Part shown: piece by piece, positions 16,979 through 26,890 of the stretch
Layout: each line of letters begins with the position of its first letter
Position numbering within the stretch: position 1 is the first letter of the stretch
From: Herbihabitans rhizosphaerae
Lineage (GTDB): Bacteria > Actinomycetota > Actinomycetes > Mycobacteriales > Pseudonocardiaceae
NCBI RefSeq assembly: GCF_004216555.1
Contig: NZ_SGWQ01000003.1
Span: forward strand, 110,146-174,145
Length of the DNA: 64,000 bases
Reading direction: 5' to 3'
Notes under the pieces: model-generated
What the model saw: the letters and a program-made list of their open reading frames with translations, nothing else
Databases searched by the model: none
Told to the model about the DNA's origin: nothing
Translations under genes and position numbers: made by a program

Positions 16979-18559
16979 TCAGGCGAAGTACTTGGTCAGG
17001 ATCTCCGCCAGCATCGGCTCCAGCAGGTGCAGCTTCCGGGTCTCCACGTCAAGGTCGCCGACCGAGCCGCGCTGCGGGAACTGCCGCAGGCTCACCTGCA
17101 CGGCGCCACTGCCCGGACCGGGGCCGGCCGAGACGGACAGCCGGTGGTCCACGATGCCGGTCGCGGGCGAACGCTGGTCGAACAGCAGGCCGGGCCGCCC
17201 CGCCACGGTGACCGCGCGCCGGTTGGTCACCTCGGGCGCACCGGCGTCCCGGTTCGGATCACTGTCGGCCGACACGGTGACCTCGACCTCCACCGCGTGC
17301 TCCGGCTCGACGAACTGGCACGAGCGCGCGCCGGTCACCGGCAGCATCCTCGGACCGAAGTGCCGGCGCACCGCCTCGAGCCCGACCGCGCACCCGACGT
17401 TCGGGTCGGCCGTGCTCATCTTCAGCACGTCCTTGGCCTCGGCCGGCAGGGTCACCTCGTGGTACGGCTCGCAGCTGCCGGGACCGTACGTGCGCATGTG
17501 CACGCACGCGCCGGGGATCGCCTCGTCCGGCTCCTCGGCCTTGTACAGCAGCGGGCGCTGCACCGGCCCGGGCTGCGGAGTCGTCTTGAGCAGCTCCACG
17601 ACCGTGGCCGCCGACGTCTCGGCCTTCGCGCAGTCGGGCGCGCGCATCTCGATCACCGCGTCGGTCAGGTTCGGGTACTGCGAGCCGGACGGGCCGGCGC
17701 TCCACTTCGCGACACACCCGCCGCTCGCGTCACTCGCGTCGCGCACGTCGACGTGCCGGTCACCGATCGCCTTGATCTTCACGTCCGGCGCGGCCGCCGG
17801 ATCGGACTGGTAGTGCAGCAGCAGCTCGTACTCGGCCGACGCCGGCGAGCCGTCGGTGCGCTTGCGGCCGGACTGGCAGCCGTCGATGCCGTAGGAGCGA
17901 CTGTCCAGCCTGGAGGCGAACCGGTCCAGTTCGGTGCCGAACGTGGCGTTGAGCAACGCGCACGGGTCCCATGCCGACAGTGGTGCCGCGGTGCGCACGG
18001 TGTCCTGGTTGGCGAGCTTGGCCATACCGGCGGCGGCGAACGTCTCGGCGAGCGTGCAGCGGTCATCGGAAGTGGACTTGCTTCCCTTGCGCGCCTGGAA
18101 CTCGACCACGACGTCGAAGCTGACCGGCACGTTGACCGTGCACACGTCGCCGGTGGCGTCGGTGTTCCGGTAGGCCTTCGCGCCGGACAGGGTGAGCAGC
18201 GCGTCGTCGTACTTGCGCGCGTGGTCGATCTTGTCGCCGGCGCGGACGGTGACCTCGTCGTCGCCCTTCTTCTTGGTGATCATGCACCGGTGCGGTCCCT
18301 GGGCCCACGGCTTCACCTTGGAGGTGAACCCGAGCGAACCGGCGGCGGCCGGGTCGAGCAGCGCGCACGCGTCGACCTGGCGCAGCGCGACCATCACGGC
18401 GCGCTCGTCACGGTCCTTGGGCACCTCGGCCTTGGGGTGCACGACACGCGGCGGCGAGAGGTCCTGGGTGAGCGGCGCACCCGGTGTTATCGTGCCGCAT
18501 CCGGCGGCGGCGATGATCACTGCGACGCCAAGCAGCCCGACTCTCGAGCTCCCCCTCAT
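16979..18559 (-). CDS. Lipoprotein with two DUF3558-like domains
   Basis: The protein has 526 residues. The signal peptide ends at a lipobox, AAAGC (about 19-23), so it is exported and lipid-anchored. Two DUF3558-like segments begin VDACALLDPA (about 62) and WDPCALLNATFG (about 205), each with paired cysteines, and a third cysteine-containing half follows. DUF3558 lipoproteins are common in Pseudonocardiaceae and unexplained. The start is the third of three possible codons, 6 nt after GGGAG. The gene leads a run of three co-directional genes (pentapeptide, ASCH). Confidence 0.75.
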   Translation of the reverse strand: MRGSSRVGLLGVAVIIAAAGCGTITPGAPLTQDLSPPRVVHPKAEVPKDRDERAVMVALRQVDACALLDPAAAGSLGFTSKVKPWAQGPHRCMITKKKGDDEVTVRAGDKIDHARKYDDALLTLSGAKAYRNTDATGDVCTVNVPVSFDVVVEFQARKGSKSTSDDRCTLAETFAAAGMAKLANQDTVRTAAPLSAWDPCALLNATFGTELDRFASRLDSRSYGIDGCQSGRKRTDGSPASAEYELLLHYQSDPAAAPDVKIKAIGDRHVDVRDASDASGGCVAKWSAGPSGSQYPNLTDAVIEMRAPDCAKAETSAATVVELLKTTPQPGPVQRPLLYKAEEPDEAIPGACVHMRTYGPGSCEPYHEVTLPAEAKDVLKMSTADPNVGCAVGLEAVRRHFGPRMLPVTGARSCQFVEPEHAVEVEVTVSADSDPNRDAGAPEVTNRRAVTVAGRPGLLFDQRSPATGIVDHRLSVSAGPGPGSGAVQVSLRQFPQRGSVGDLDVETRKLHLLEPMLAEILTKYFA

Positions 18560-18664
18560 CATCAACTCCCATAAAGTCCGTTGCCAGCGGGCAAGTTTAG
18601 GCCCCGCCCGCGAGCCGCGGGCACGGGTTCACCAAACGCTCACCGAGTTCACAGGTTCGTCATG

Positions 18665-19630
18665 TCACGCGTGCACTTCCGGCGGTGTCGGTCGAGGTGC
18701 GTCGTCGCCCCCGATCACCCGCGCGCCGGGCACCGGCCCGTGCGCGACCCGCACGGTTCGGCACACACCAGCACCCGACAGCTCGGCGGCGACCCGCAGC
18801 GCCGCGTCCGCGTCCTCACAGAGGAACGCGCACGTCGGACCGGAGCCGGACACCGTGCCGGCGAGCGCACCCGCGTCCACACCGGCGCGCAGCGTGCGCC
18901 GCAACCCCGGCCGCAGTGAGACGGCCGCCGCCTGGAGATCGTTCCCGAGCAGCAGCGCGAGTTGGCGCGGTTCGCCGGAGGCCAGCGCCTCCAGAACCGG
19001 CTCCACCGCGCCGACCCGGGGCGGGTCGCCCTCGGCGCGCAGCCGGTCCAGCTCGGTGAACACCCTCGGCGTGGACAGCCCGCGCCGGTCGAACGCGAGC
19101 ACCCAGTGGAAGGTGTGCCGGGACAGCACCGGCACCAGCCGCTCGCCCCGGCCGGTGCCCAGCGCGGTGCCGCCGTGCAGCACGAACGGCACGTCGCTGC
19201 CGATCGCGCCGGCGATCGTGGCCAGGTCGTCGCGGCCCAACTCCAGCCGCCACAACGCGGACAGCGCCACCAGCGCCGCCGCGGCGTCCGCGCTACCGCC
19301 GGCCATGCCGCCGGACACCGGGATGCCCTTGCGGATGATCACCCGGATGTTCGCCTTCACCGGGTCCCGCCCGACGTGCCTGGCCAGCTCGTCGATCGCG
19401 CGCCAGGCCAGGTTCTTCGCGTTGGCGGGCACGTTCGTGGCGCCCTCGCCGTGCACCTCGACACCCGGCTCGTCGGCGACCGCGACCGTGACCTCGTCGG
19501 TCAGCGACAGCGCCTGGAAAACCGTGGTCAGCTCGTGGTAGCCGTCCTCGCGCACGTCGCCGACGTCAAGGTGAAGGTTGACCTTGGACGGCACGCGCAC
19601 GGTGACCGGAGGCGGGACAACGGCGAGCAC
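18665..19630 (-). CDS. ispE: 4-diphosphocytidyl-2-C-methylerythritol kinase
   Basis: This GHMP kinase of the non-mevalonate isoprenoid pathway phosphorylates CDP-ME. Motif 1 is [21 protein letters not shown] (about 14-34), the ATP loop is [17 protein letters not shown] (about 104-120), and motif 3 is GSGPTCAF (about 275). Length 321 is normal. The start is GTG. In mycobacteria ispE directly follows rsmA; here an orphan ABC ATPase gene stands between them. Confidence 0.96.
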   Translation of the reverse strand: MLAVVPPPVTVRVPSKVNLHLDVGDVREDGYHELTTVFQALSLTDEVTVAVADEPGVEVHGEGATNVPANAKNLAWRAIDELARHVGRDPVKANIRVIIRKGIPVSGGMAGGSADAAAALVALSALWRLELGRDDLATIAGAIGSDVPFVLHGGTALGTGRGERLVPVLSRHTFHWVLAFDRRGLSTPRVFTELDRLRAEGDPPRVGAVEPVLEALASGEPRQLALLLGNDLQAAAVSLRPGLRRTLRAGVDAGALAGTVSGSGPTCAFLCEDADAALRVAAELSGAGVCRTVRVAHGPVPGARVIGGDDAPRPTPPEVHA

Positions 19631-19712
19631 GCACCCAGCCTACGGCGTGTCCCGTGTGGACTTGCCCGCGTCCCCGCGATTACTCGCCCGCCTCCCTGAC
19701 ATTTCCCTCGGG

Positions 19713-20726
19713 TCAGGCGGCGACGCCTTGGGGGCCGGTGGGCTCGCGGTGGACGTGGCCGCCGCGCTCGGTGATCCAGGCGAGCGTCGCGTCCGCACGC
19801 TCACCGGTCACGCCGACCCGGAACCGCGCCACCGGGGTGTCGCCGAGCCTGGTCAGCCCGCCGCCCAGCACCGCGATGTCCACGCCGAACCGCGCGCCCG
19901 CCTCCGGCAGCAGCGCGCCGACCGCGGCGAACCCGACCAGCAGCACCTCGGCGATCCGGTCGTGGCGCGCCGAGGTGGCGGCCGGAAGCGGGTCGAGTGC
20001 GGGCAGCAGCGTGTTCGCCGCCCGACTCGACGGGTCCTTGATCAGGTCGAGCAGCGTGCCGCTCTCCACGACCCGGCCGCCGTCCAGGATCGCGACGTCG
20101 TCGGCGACCCTGCGGACCGCACCGGCGTCGGTGGTGGCCAGCAGCACGGTCACGCCGAGTTCGGCGCGCGCCCGGTCCAGCGCGGTCAGCACACCGACTC
20201 CGGCGTCCGCGTCCAGGCCGGCGGTGACGTCGTCGGCGAGCAGCACGCTCGGGTTGCCGACCAGCGCCCGCGCCAGGGCGATCCGGCGCTGCTGGCCGGG
20301 GCTGAGCGTGTCGGGGTGCGCGCCGGCCGCGTCGGTGAGGCCGATCAGGTCCAGCAGCGTGCCGACCTTGTTGCGGCGCTGCGGGCCGTCGATGCCGGCC
20401 TGCTCCAGCGGGAGCGCGATGTTGCCGGCGGCGGTGCGCTGGGCGACCAGCTTGTCCTCGCCGGTGACCGTGCCGATCAGGCGCTTGGTCTCGCGCAGCC
20501 GGCGGCTGTCCAGCCCGACGGTGTCCACGCCGTTGAAGCGGATGCTGCCGCTGTCCGGGCGGTCCTGCAGCGCGAGCAGGCGGGCGAGGGTCGACTTGCC
20601 GGACCCGGACGGCCCGACCACGCCTGCGATCGCGCCGTCGCCGACGTCCAGGGTCACGTCCCGCAGGGCGAGGACCGGACCCTTGTCTCCCCAGAAGGAC
20701 TTGCTCAGATGTTCAATGGTGATCAT
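19713..20726 (-). CDS. Orphan MetN-like ABC transporter ATPase
   Basis: The protein has 337 residues: an ATPase domain (Walker A GPSGSGKST, signature LSPGQQRRIALARAL) and a C-terminal region of about 75 residues resembling the NIL ligand-sensing domain of MetN methionine importers. Walker B reads LLADDVTAGLD, with Asp where the catalytic Glu is expected. No permease or binding protein is adjacent. The ATG has GGGAG 5 nt upstream. A short Cys-containing leader peptide ends 94 bp before it, pointing to sulfur-dependent control. Its partners must be encoded elsewhere, or it is regulatory. Confidence 0.8.
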   Translation of the reverse strand: MITIEHLSKSFWGDKGPVLALRDVTLDVGDGAIAGVVGPSGSGKSTLARLLALQDRPDSGSIRFNGVDTVGLDSRRLRETKRLIGTVTGEDKLVAQRTAAGNIALPLEQAGIDGPQRRNKVGTLLDLIGLTDAAGAHPDTLSPGQQRRIALARALVGNPSVLLADDVTAGLDADAGVGVLTALDRARAELGVTVLLATTDAGAVRRVADDVAILDGGRVVESGTLLDLIKDPSSRAANTLLPALDPLPAATSARHDRIAEVLLVGFAAVGALLPEAGARFGVDIAVLGGGLTRLGDTPVARFRVGVTGERADATLAWITERGGHVHREPTGPQGVAA

Positions 20727-20820
20727 GACTACTCCCAGTGCAGGGTAAGACTTCCGGCCGCGTTTGGCCGTCGCAAATGGACTGTCCTATGTGGACAAAG
20801 AAAGGCGGATGCTGTTGTCG

Positions 20821-20904
20821 TCAGCTGGACATGTACATGCGACGACATGCCGCCGCGGTCCGCCTGCACTGGTCGATGACGCGCCTGCTGGTCAGCAGTC
20901 CCAT
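20821..20904 (-). CDS. Leader peptide, Arg-Arg/Asp/Arg/Cys type
   Basis: This 27-codon frame starts ATG at 20904 with an excellent GGAGG site 7 nt upstream. It encodes MGLLTSRRVIDQ, then CRRTAAACRR and MYMSS. The pattern T-S-R-R-x-x-D-x-C/R-R-x-x-A-x-x-C-R matches the short actinobacterial leader peptides found ahead of sulfur-metabolism and transporter genes, where ribosome stalling at Cys codons is thought to control the downstream gene. Here the downstream gene is the MetN-like ATPase. Calling it expressed and regulatory is inference from the ribosome binding site, pattern and position. Confidence 0.7.
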   Translation of the reverse strand: MGLLTSRRVIDQCRRTAAACRRMYMSS

Positions 20905-21100
20905 CGTGATTCCTCCATCGACCCTGGCGTTAGCACCTGCCCCACTGTGGGGTGGTTGCTGCGGCGTCTCGGAGCCAGGTCTCTCGGCCGCTCGGGATGG
21001 ATGCACAACGAGTAGAACCGATAGGGGTCGCCGAAATCAAGCAGTGGCTCCGCATTTGAGGTCCAACGTCCGGCACATCACACCTCAGGCCTAACACCCC

Positions 21101-21985
21101 TTACCCCGTGTGCTCGGCCGCTTCCGCTATCCGGACGAACGCGCTTACGTCGAGCCGCTCCCCCCGCGCCCCGGGGTCGACCCCGGCGGCGGTGAGCACT
21201 CTCGTGGCGGCGTCCCCGGAACCCGCCCACGACGTCAGCGCTGCTCGGAGGGTCTTCCTGCGCTGCGCGAAGGCGGCGTCCACCACGGCGAAAACCCGCC
21301 GGCGGTCGACCGTGGCGCTCGGCGGATCGTGCCGGGTGAATGCCACCAGGGCGGAGTCCACGTTGGGCACGGGCCAGAACACCGTCCTGGACACGGTGGC
21401 CACTCGCCTGGCGGTGGCGTACCAGGCGATCTTGACGCTGGGCACCCCGTAGACCTTGCCGCCCGGTCCGGCCGCCATCCGGTCGGCGACCTCCGCCTGC
21501 ACCATGACCAGCCCGTGCCGCAGCGTGGGCAGCTCGGCGAGCAGGTGCAGCACGACCGGCACGGCCACGTTGTACGGCAGGTTCGCCACCAGCGCGGTGG
21601 GTGCCGGATCGAGGTCGGCCGCCGCGATCCGCATGGCGTCGGCGGTGTGCGTGACGAGCCGGTCAACCAGTCCCGGCGCATGCTCAGCAACCGTGGTGGG
21701 CAGTCGGCCGGCGAGCACCGGGTCGATCTCCACCGCGTGCACGGTGCGGCACCGCCCCAGCAGGGCCAGCGTCAACGAGCCGAGGCCCGGCCCCACCTCC
21801 AACACCACGTCGTCGGCGTCCAGCGCCGCCGTGGCCGCGATCCGCCGCACGGTGTTCGCGTCGTGCACGAAGTTCTGCCCGAGCTTCTTCGTCGGCCGCA
21901 CACCCAACTCACCGGCCAGCGAACGCACCTCAGCCGGCCCCAGAAGAGACACGCCCTCCCACCCGGCCGAGGATTCGCTGCGCAC
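21101..21985 (-). CDS. rsmA: 16S rRNA (A1518/A1519) dimethyltransferase
   Basis: KsgA/RsmA dimethylates two adenines in helix 45 of 16S rRNA late in 30S assembly. The SAM motif [15 protein letters not shown] (about 60-75) and catalytic [10 protein letters not shown] (about 134-143) are clear, as is GQNFVHD at the N-terminus. The first open start is GTG at 21985 (294 residues). A second GTG at 21949 has GGAGG too close to work well, so the start is uncertain by 12 residues. It sits between rpfB and the ATPase gene, in the conserved rpfB-rsmA-ispE order. Confidence 0.95.
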   Translation of the reverse strand: MRSESSAGWEGVSLLGPAEVRSLAGELGVRPTKKLGQNFVHDANTVRRIAATAALDADDVVLEVGPGLGSLTLALLGRCRTVHAVEIDPVLAGRLPTTVAEHAPGLVDRLVTHTADAMRIAAADLDPAPTALVANLPYNVAVPVVLHLLAELPTLRHGLVMVQAEVADRMAAGPGGKVYGVPSVKIAWYATARRVATVSRTVFWPVPNVDSALVAFTRHDPPSATVDRRRVFAVVDAAFAQRRKTLRAALTSWAGSGDAATRVLTAAGVDPGARGERLDVSAFVRIAEAAEHTG

Positions 21986-22054
21986 CCACCGAGCCTATTC
22001 GGCCCACCTACCCGACGGCCCACCTACCCAACTTCACGCAGCCGGGTGTGTTGA

Positions 22055-22274
22055 CCGCACCGAGCGCAAACCACGCCGATGTCGCCCTCATTGTCGAGGG
22101 CGGTCGCCCCTACGACGCCGGAAGGACAGCGGGCGAGGAACGAGCCCGCTGTCGTGGAGGTGGCGTGACTGGACCACCCACGAAACCCAGCCACCCACCT
22201 CGCGGCCCTCAACCACCCAAGCAAAACAACCACAGGCCGTCGGCGAAGCCGACTCGGCGACCTTGCCCTCGATA
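22055..22274 (-). repeat. Dispersed intergenic repeat, copy A (after rpfB)
   Basis: On the minus strand this noncoding stretch begins ATCGAGGGCAAGG two bases after the rpfB stop and contains TTCGC hairpin sequence, GGCCTGTGGT, repeated GTGGGTGG motifs, TTTCGTGGGTGGT and a distal GTCGCCCTCGA/TTTGCGC part. The same ordered blocks occur at 32292-32473. Copy A has about 45 extra bases in its middle. Confidence 0.75.
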
Positions 22275-22276
22275 AA

Positions 22277-23818
22277 CTATCCCGAAAGCCCGAGCTTGCT
22301 GGAGCAGCCGGGCCAGGCGCTGTAGCCGCCACGCTGGTCGCGCACCTTGGTGGCGATGGCGATCTGCTGCTCGCGGCTGGCCTGGTGCGGCAGCGCCGCG
22401 TACTGGGTGCCGCCGTTGGCCTTCCAGGTGCGCGAGTCGAACTGCAGGCCGCCGTAGTAGCCGTTGCCGGTGTTGATCGACCAGTTGCCGCCGGCCTCGC
22501 ACTTGGCCAGCCGGTCCCAGACCGCGCCGTCGGTGACCGCGGGCTGCGGCGGCTTCTTGGTGCCCTTCTTGATCACGCGCGGGAGCGGAGCCTTGGTCTC
22601 CTTCTCGTGGAGCTGCTCGCGCTTGGTCTCCTTGCCGTCCTTGACGGTGATCCGGTAGGTGACCATCTTCTCGCCGGCCGCGCCCTCGTGCTCGACGATC
22701 TCCTTGCCCTTGTCCAGGGCCGGGTCGTCGACGAACCGCACGGGCGGGGCGATCTGCTCGGCACGGTTGATCACGGTCACGCCGGTGCGGCTGATCCGCA
22801 CCTCCGCGCCGTCGCCAAGCCTGGAGTCGGCGCCGGGGTTGATCGCGTCCTGCGCGCCGACCGTGAGGCCCAGCTCGGTGAGCAGCTCCTGGATGTTCAC
22901 CGAGGTGGTGGACAGCTGCCTCGGGGCGTTCCCGCCGTCGTACAGCGTGACGTTCTTCAACGTCTTGACCGCGATCGACATGCCCTCCAGCGGCACGGCC
23001 TTGTCGCCGGCCTCGGAGACCCACGCGCCGGGCGCGGGCGTCATGCCGAGCTGCTGGAGCGCGTCGCTCACGGTGCGCGCACGGACCCAGCCCTCGCGCT
23101 GCACGCCGTCGACGCTCAGCTTCACCATGCGGCCCTTCTGGACCACGATCCGGCTGCCGTCACCCACACCCGCGGACAGGGACGGGGACAGCGAGTCGTG
23201 CTGGCCGGTCTTCACGCCGGCCTTGTCCAGCACCTCGCCGACGGTGTCGGAGTAGGTGCTGACCTCGGTGGTCTGGCCGTCGACCTCGACGGTGACCGAC
23301 TTGTTCATCGCGATCGCCGCGGCGCCGCCGCCGATCAGCGAGACCAGGATCGCGGCGATCACGCCACGCAGCGCCGTGCGCTTCCAGGTGCGGACGACCT
23401 CGCCGATCCCGGAGCGCTTCTTCTGCTCCTCCGGCAGCACCTGCGGCTCGACGGCCGGGGCGAGCGACCGGTCGGCGGTGAAGTCGTCCGGCAGGTAGTC
23501 CGGGATGACCGGCAGGACCGTGGTCTCGGCGTTGATCAGCCGGATGAGCTCGTCGACGTCCAGGTCGGCCGAGGCCATCAGCTCGTCGGCCTGCGGGCCG
23601 AGTGCGACGCGGACGTCGTGCGGCGTGACGCTCAGCGAGTCCGAGTAGTCGCCGTCCGGGTCCTGCATGGGGAACTCGGTCAGCCACTCCGTCGGCCGGT
23701 CCAGCGTCGCGACGGCCGTGGGGGCGGCCGATGGCGCGGCGAACCAGTCGATGGGCGTCAGGTGCTCGGTCGCCGGATCGGGCATAAAGGGGTCCCGATT
23801 ACCGCTTCCAGCAGTCAC
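22277..23818 (-). CDS. rpfB: Resuscitation-promoting factor RpfB
   Basis: This 513-residue secreted or anchored peptidoglycan lytic enzyme has RpfB architecture. An N-terminal cytoplasmic stretch of about 145 residues precedes one membrane segment (about 150-172). Three DUF348 repeats (each with VDGQTTEVSTYSDTVGEVLD-like sequence) and a G5 domain (about 365-430) follow. The C-terminal transglycosylase domain begins VWDRLAKCEAGGNW with the catalytic Glu, and contains YYGGLQFDSRTWKA. The long N-terminus before the membrane segment is longer than in M. tuberculosis. The start is GTG, 10 nt after GGAGG. Confidence 0.95.
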   Translation of the reverse strand: MTAGSGNRDPFMPDPATEHLTPIDWFAAPSAAPTAVATLDRPTEWLTEFPMQDPDGDYSDSLSVTPHDVRVALGPQADELMASADLDVDELIRLINAETTVLPVIPDYLPDDFTADRSLAPAVEPQVLPEEQKKRSGIGEVVRTWKRTALRGVIAAILVSLIGGGAAAIAMNKSVTVEVDGQTTEVSTYSDTVGEVLDKAGVKTGQHDSLSPSLSAGVGDGSRIVVQKGRMVKLSVDGVQREGWVRARTVSDALQQLGMTPAPGAWVSEAGDKAVPLEGMSIAVKTLKNVTLYDGGNAPRQLSTTSVNIQELLTELGLTVGAQDAINPGADSRLGDGAEVRISRTGVTVINRAEQIAPPVRFVDDPALDKGKEIVEHEGAAGEKMVTYRITVKDGKETKREQLHEKETKAPLPRVIKKGTKKPPQPAVTDGAVWDRLAKCEAGGNWSINTGNGYYGGLQFDSRTWKANGGTQYAALPHQASREQQIAIATKVRDQRGGYSAWPGCSSKLGLSG

Positions 23819-24157
23819 AGGGTCGATACCTCCGGTACAGCGCGAAGTCTCACTCGCGGGCGTCGGCCGCCGTGGGGCGGCCGCTTCCGTTCAGCTCAGC
23901 GACAAGGTCCCTGACCTCAACTCCTCGCACGCGCGGGCGCGACTCTCACGCTCCGTGTGTTCCGACATTCCGTAGCCAGTCATTCCCTCGACCCCGACTT
24001 GCACTGACCGGCTCCGGCTCGCACCCATGATCGCTGATCACTGGGTACGGTCACGGGACAGTAACGGTGCTCGAGGGGTTGCGCAAACACATCCGGCAAT
24101 GTCGTGACCTCCATCACAACCCGCCGGAGCAACCGTGTCGCCCGATCGTCCTACTGA
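23819..24157 (-). promoter_or_regulatory. Long rpfB leader / promoter region
   Basis: This 339-bp gap between tatD and rpfB has no convincing gene. A perfect hairpin, GGCCGCC/GGCGGCC at 23865-23882, lies close to the rpfB ribosome binding site. In M. tuberculosis the rpfB-ksgA-ispE operon is reported to be controlled by an RNA switch in its leader, so a structured leader is plausible here. No known riboswitch consensus could be matched by eye. Confidence 0.4.
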
Positions 24158-25015
24158 TCACCGCGCGCGTCCGCCAATGTCACTCGAGGTCACTGTTTTA
24201 AGCCTGAAAACACGATCGGCGTTGGCCTGCACGGCCGCCGCCAATTCGACTTCGTTCTCGCCTCTGACCTGGGCGAGATCGCGAAGGGTATACGCCGCGC
24301 AGTACGGCTCGTTGGGCCGCCCCCGGTACGGATGAGGCGTCAGGAACGGCGCGTCGGTCTCCACCAGAATCTGGTAACTGGGAACCAGACTCGCCGCCTC
24401 CCGGAGTGTCGTGGCGTTCCGAAAGGTCACGGTCCCGGCGAAGGACAGCACGTATCCGGCGTCCACGCAGCGGCGCGCGAACTCCGCGTCACCGGAGAAG
24501 CAGTGGAACACCACGGTCTCCGGCGCGCCCTCCTCGTCGAGAATGCGCGCGATGTCCTCGTGCGCGTCCCGGTCGTGGATCATCAGCGGTTTGCCGATGC
24601 GCTTGGCCAGGTCGATGTGCCAGCGGAACGCCTCCTGCTGGGCGTCCGGTGGCGAGTAGTCCCAGTAGTAATCGAGGCCCGTCTCGCCGACCGCCACGAC
24701 GCGCTCGCCGGCCGCCAGCTCCTCCAGGACGGCCTTCTCGGTGTCACCGAAGGTCGACGTGCGGGTCGGGTGCAGCGCCACCGCGGCGAACACCCGGTCG
24801 TCCCAAGTGGACGCCTCGGCGGCCCACCGCGCGGAGTCGAGATCGTCTGCGACCGTGATCACCCGGGTCACGCCGACCGACTCGGCGCGATCGACCACAG
24901 TGGACACACCGGCGGAATCCTTGGCACCACAGGCATCCAGGTGCGTGTGAGCGTCCACGATGGACACTTCGAGCGGCTCGGGGAGCGGCGGCCGCTCGCC
25001 TTTGCGTGGCGTCAC
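24158..25015 (-). CDS. tatD: TatD-family metal-dependent deoxyribonuclease
   Basis: The 285-residue protein has the metal-ligand series of Tat[11 protein letters not shown] near the N-terminus, [25 protein letters not shown] and [14 protein letters not shown]. It is a cytoplasmic 3'-5' DNase/hydrolase. GTG at 25015 overlaps the metG stop as GTGA, which fixes the start although the frame is open far upstream. The order metG-tatD-rpfB is conserved in mycobacteria. Confidence 0.95.
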   Translation of the reverse strand: MTPRKGERPPLPEPLEVSIVDAHTHLDACGAKDSAGVSTVVDRAESVGVTRVITVADDLDSARWAAEASTWDDRVFAAVALHPTRTSTFGDTEKAVLEELAAGERVVAVGETGLDYYWDYSPPDAQQEAFRWHIDLAKRIGKPLMIHDRDAHEDIARILDEEGAPETVVFHCFSGDAEFARRCVDAGYVLSFAGTVTFRNATTLREAASLVPSYQILVETDAPFLTPHPYRGRPNEPYCAAYTLRDLAQVRGENEVELAAAVQANADRVFRLKTVTSSDIGGRAR

Positions 25016-26805
25016 TTCTGGACGGGAGCCCACTCGGGGCCGGTCTCGCCGAGCTTCGGGTCGAGCTTGGCGAACAGCGGTGTGGGCTTCTCCAGTGGCC
25101 GCCCCACCTCGATGTCCACCGACTCCCAGCACGCCTGCTCGCCGGCGTAGTCGCCGGTGATGATCGGGTACTCCCGGTCCGGCACGTCCAGGTCGCTCAC
25201 CTCGGTGATCTCCGGCTGCGCGGCCCACACGCCCTTGCCGCCCAGCGCCTCGTGCACCTTCTGCGCGGCGTGCGGCAGGAACGGCGTGAGCAGGGTATTC
25301 GCGTCCGACACCACCTGCAGCGCGGTGTGTAGCACGGTGTCCCGGCGCGCCGGGTCGTCCTTGAGCTTCCACGGCTCCATGTCGGAGATGTACTTGTTGG
25401 CCGCCGACACCACGCGCATCGCCTCGCTGATCCCGGCACGGAACCGGGACCGCCGCAGGTTGTCACCCACCGTGTCGAAAGCCTTGCGCGCCAACGACTT
25501 CAGCTCCTCGTCGGCCGCCGTCGGGGCGGTCGGCGCCGGCACGGCACCCACGTTCTTGTGCGCCATCGAGATCGACCGGTTGACCAGGTTGCCCCACTCG
25601 TTGGCCAGCTCAAAGTTGGTCCGGCGGACGAACTCCTCCCAGGTGAAATCCACGTCCTGGGTCTCGGGTCCGGCCGCCGCGATGAAGTACCGCAGCGCGT
25701 CCGGCCCGAACTCGTCGAGGAACTGATTCAGGTAGATCACAGTGCCGCGCGAGGTGGAGAACTTCGACCCGCTCATGGTGAGGAACTCGCTCGACGCGAT
25801 CTCGGTCGGCAGGTTCAGCCGGCCGTACGGGCCCGGCTCGCCGCCCTTGTCACCCGCGCCGTTGTGGCCGAGCAGCACGGCCGGCCAGATCTGGGCGTGG
25901 AAGGTGATGTTGTCCTTGCCCATGAACTGCACGATCTGTGCGGCCGGGTCGTTCCACCAAATCTGCCACGCGTCCGGGTCACCGGAACGGCGAGCCCACT
26001 CGACGGTCGCCGAGAAGTACCCGATCACCGCGTCGAACCACACGTAGAACCGCTTGAGCGACTGGTCGCGCCAGCCGTCCAGCGGGATCTTCACGCCCCA
26101 GTCCAGGTCGCGGGTGATCGGCCGCGGCCGCATGTCGTCGACCAGGTTCTTGGTGAAGTTGAGAACGTTGGGCCGCCAGTCGGTCTTGGTGGACAGCCAG
26201 TCGCCGAGCGTCCGCGCGAACGCCGGCAGATCGAGGAACAGGTGCTCGGTCTCGATGAACTTCGGAGTCTCGCCGTTGATCCGCGACTTGGGGTTGATCA
26301 GCTCGGCGGCGTCGAGCTGATTGCCGCAGTTGTCGCACTGGTCACCACGCGCGCCGTCGTAGCCGCAGATCGGGCAGGTGCCCTCGATGTAGCGGTCCGG
26401 CAAGGTGCGGCCGGTGGACGGGCTGACCGCTCCGGTCGTGCTCTTGGGTATCACGTATCCGTTGCGGTACAAGGCAAGGAAGACCTGCTGCACCACATTG
26501 GCGTGGTTGCCGGTGGTGGTTCGGGTGTACAGGTCGTAGGTCACGCCGAGCCCGCGCAGGTCCTCCGCGATCACCCGGTGATACTTGTCCGCGGTCTGCT
26601 GCGGCGTGAGCCCTTCCTTGTCCGCCTGAACCAGGATCGGTGTGCCGTGCTCGTCGCTTCCGGACACCATGAGCACCCGGTTGCCCGCCATCCGCATGTA
26701 CCGCGCGTAAAGGTCGGACGGGACACCGATACCGGAAACGTGACCGATGTGTCGGGGGCCATTGGCATACGGCCAGGCCACTGCGGTCAACACGGGGTTG
26801 CTCAT
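25012..26805 (-). CDS. metG: Methionyl-tRNA synthetase
   Basis: This class I synthetase of 597 residues has the HIGH motif HIGH in [10 protein letters not shown] (about 17-26). A zinc knuckle CPICGYDG...CDNCG lies in the connective peptide (about 143-162). The KMSKS position carries the variant [10 protein letters not shown]. The anticodon-binding helical domain follows, with no C-terminal EMAP domain. Translation is coupled to tatD. The missing canonical KMSKS is noted, but variant loops of this form occur in one branch of MetRS. Confidence 0.95.
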   Translation of the reverse strand: MSNPVLTAVAWPYANGPRHIGHVSGIGVPSDLYARYMRMAGNRVLMVSGSDEHGTPILVQADKEGLTPQQTADKYHRVIAEDLRGLGVTYDLYTRTTTGNHANVVQQVFLALYRNGYVIPKSTTGAVSPSTGRTLPDRYIEGTCPICGYDGARGDQCDNCGNQLDAAELINPKSRINGETPKFIETEHLFLDLPAFARTLGDWLSTKTDWRPNVLNFTKNLVDDMRPRPITRDLDWGVKIPLDGWRDQSLKRFYVWFDAVIGYFSATVEWARRSGDPDAWQIWWNDPAAQIVQFMGKDNITFHAQIWPAVLLGHNGAGDKGGEPGPYGRLNLPTEIASSEFLTMSGSKFSTSRGTVIYLNQFLDEFGPDALRYFIAAAGPETQDVDFTWEEFVRRTNFELANEWGNLVNRSISMAHKNVGAVPAPTAPTAADEELKSLARKAFDTVGDNLRRSRFRAGISEAMRVVSAANKYISDMEPWKLKDDPARRDTVLHTALQVVSDANTLLTPFLPHAAQKVHEALGGKGVWAAQPEITEVSDLDVPDREYPIITGDYAGEQACWESVDIEVGRPLEKPTPLFAKLDPKLGETGPEWAPVQK

Positions 26806-26890
26806 GTCGGCTTACCCTACGGACGGCCACCCGCCGAAGGCGATCGGGTTAGCTCTGTACCCGTGCTCGTCCCGGGTGTAGGCATGAGGA

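Noticed and set aside
16148..18574. 808-codon plus-strand open frame over the lipoprotein and pentapeptide genes
   Set aside because: No start signal or motif; composition is typical of an antisense third-frame shadow of real genes.
20727..21100. SAM (S-box) or cobalamin riboswitch before the MetN-like gene
   Set aside because: No matching conserved core was found; the small leader frame explains the region better.
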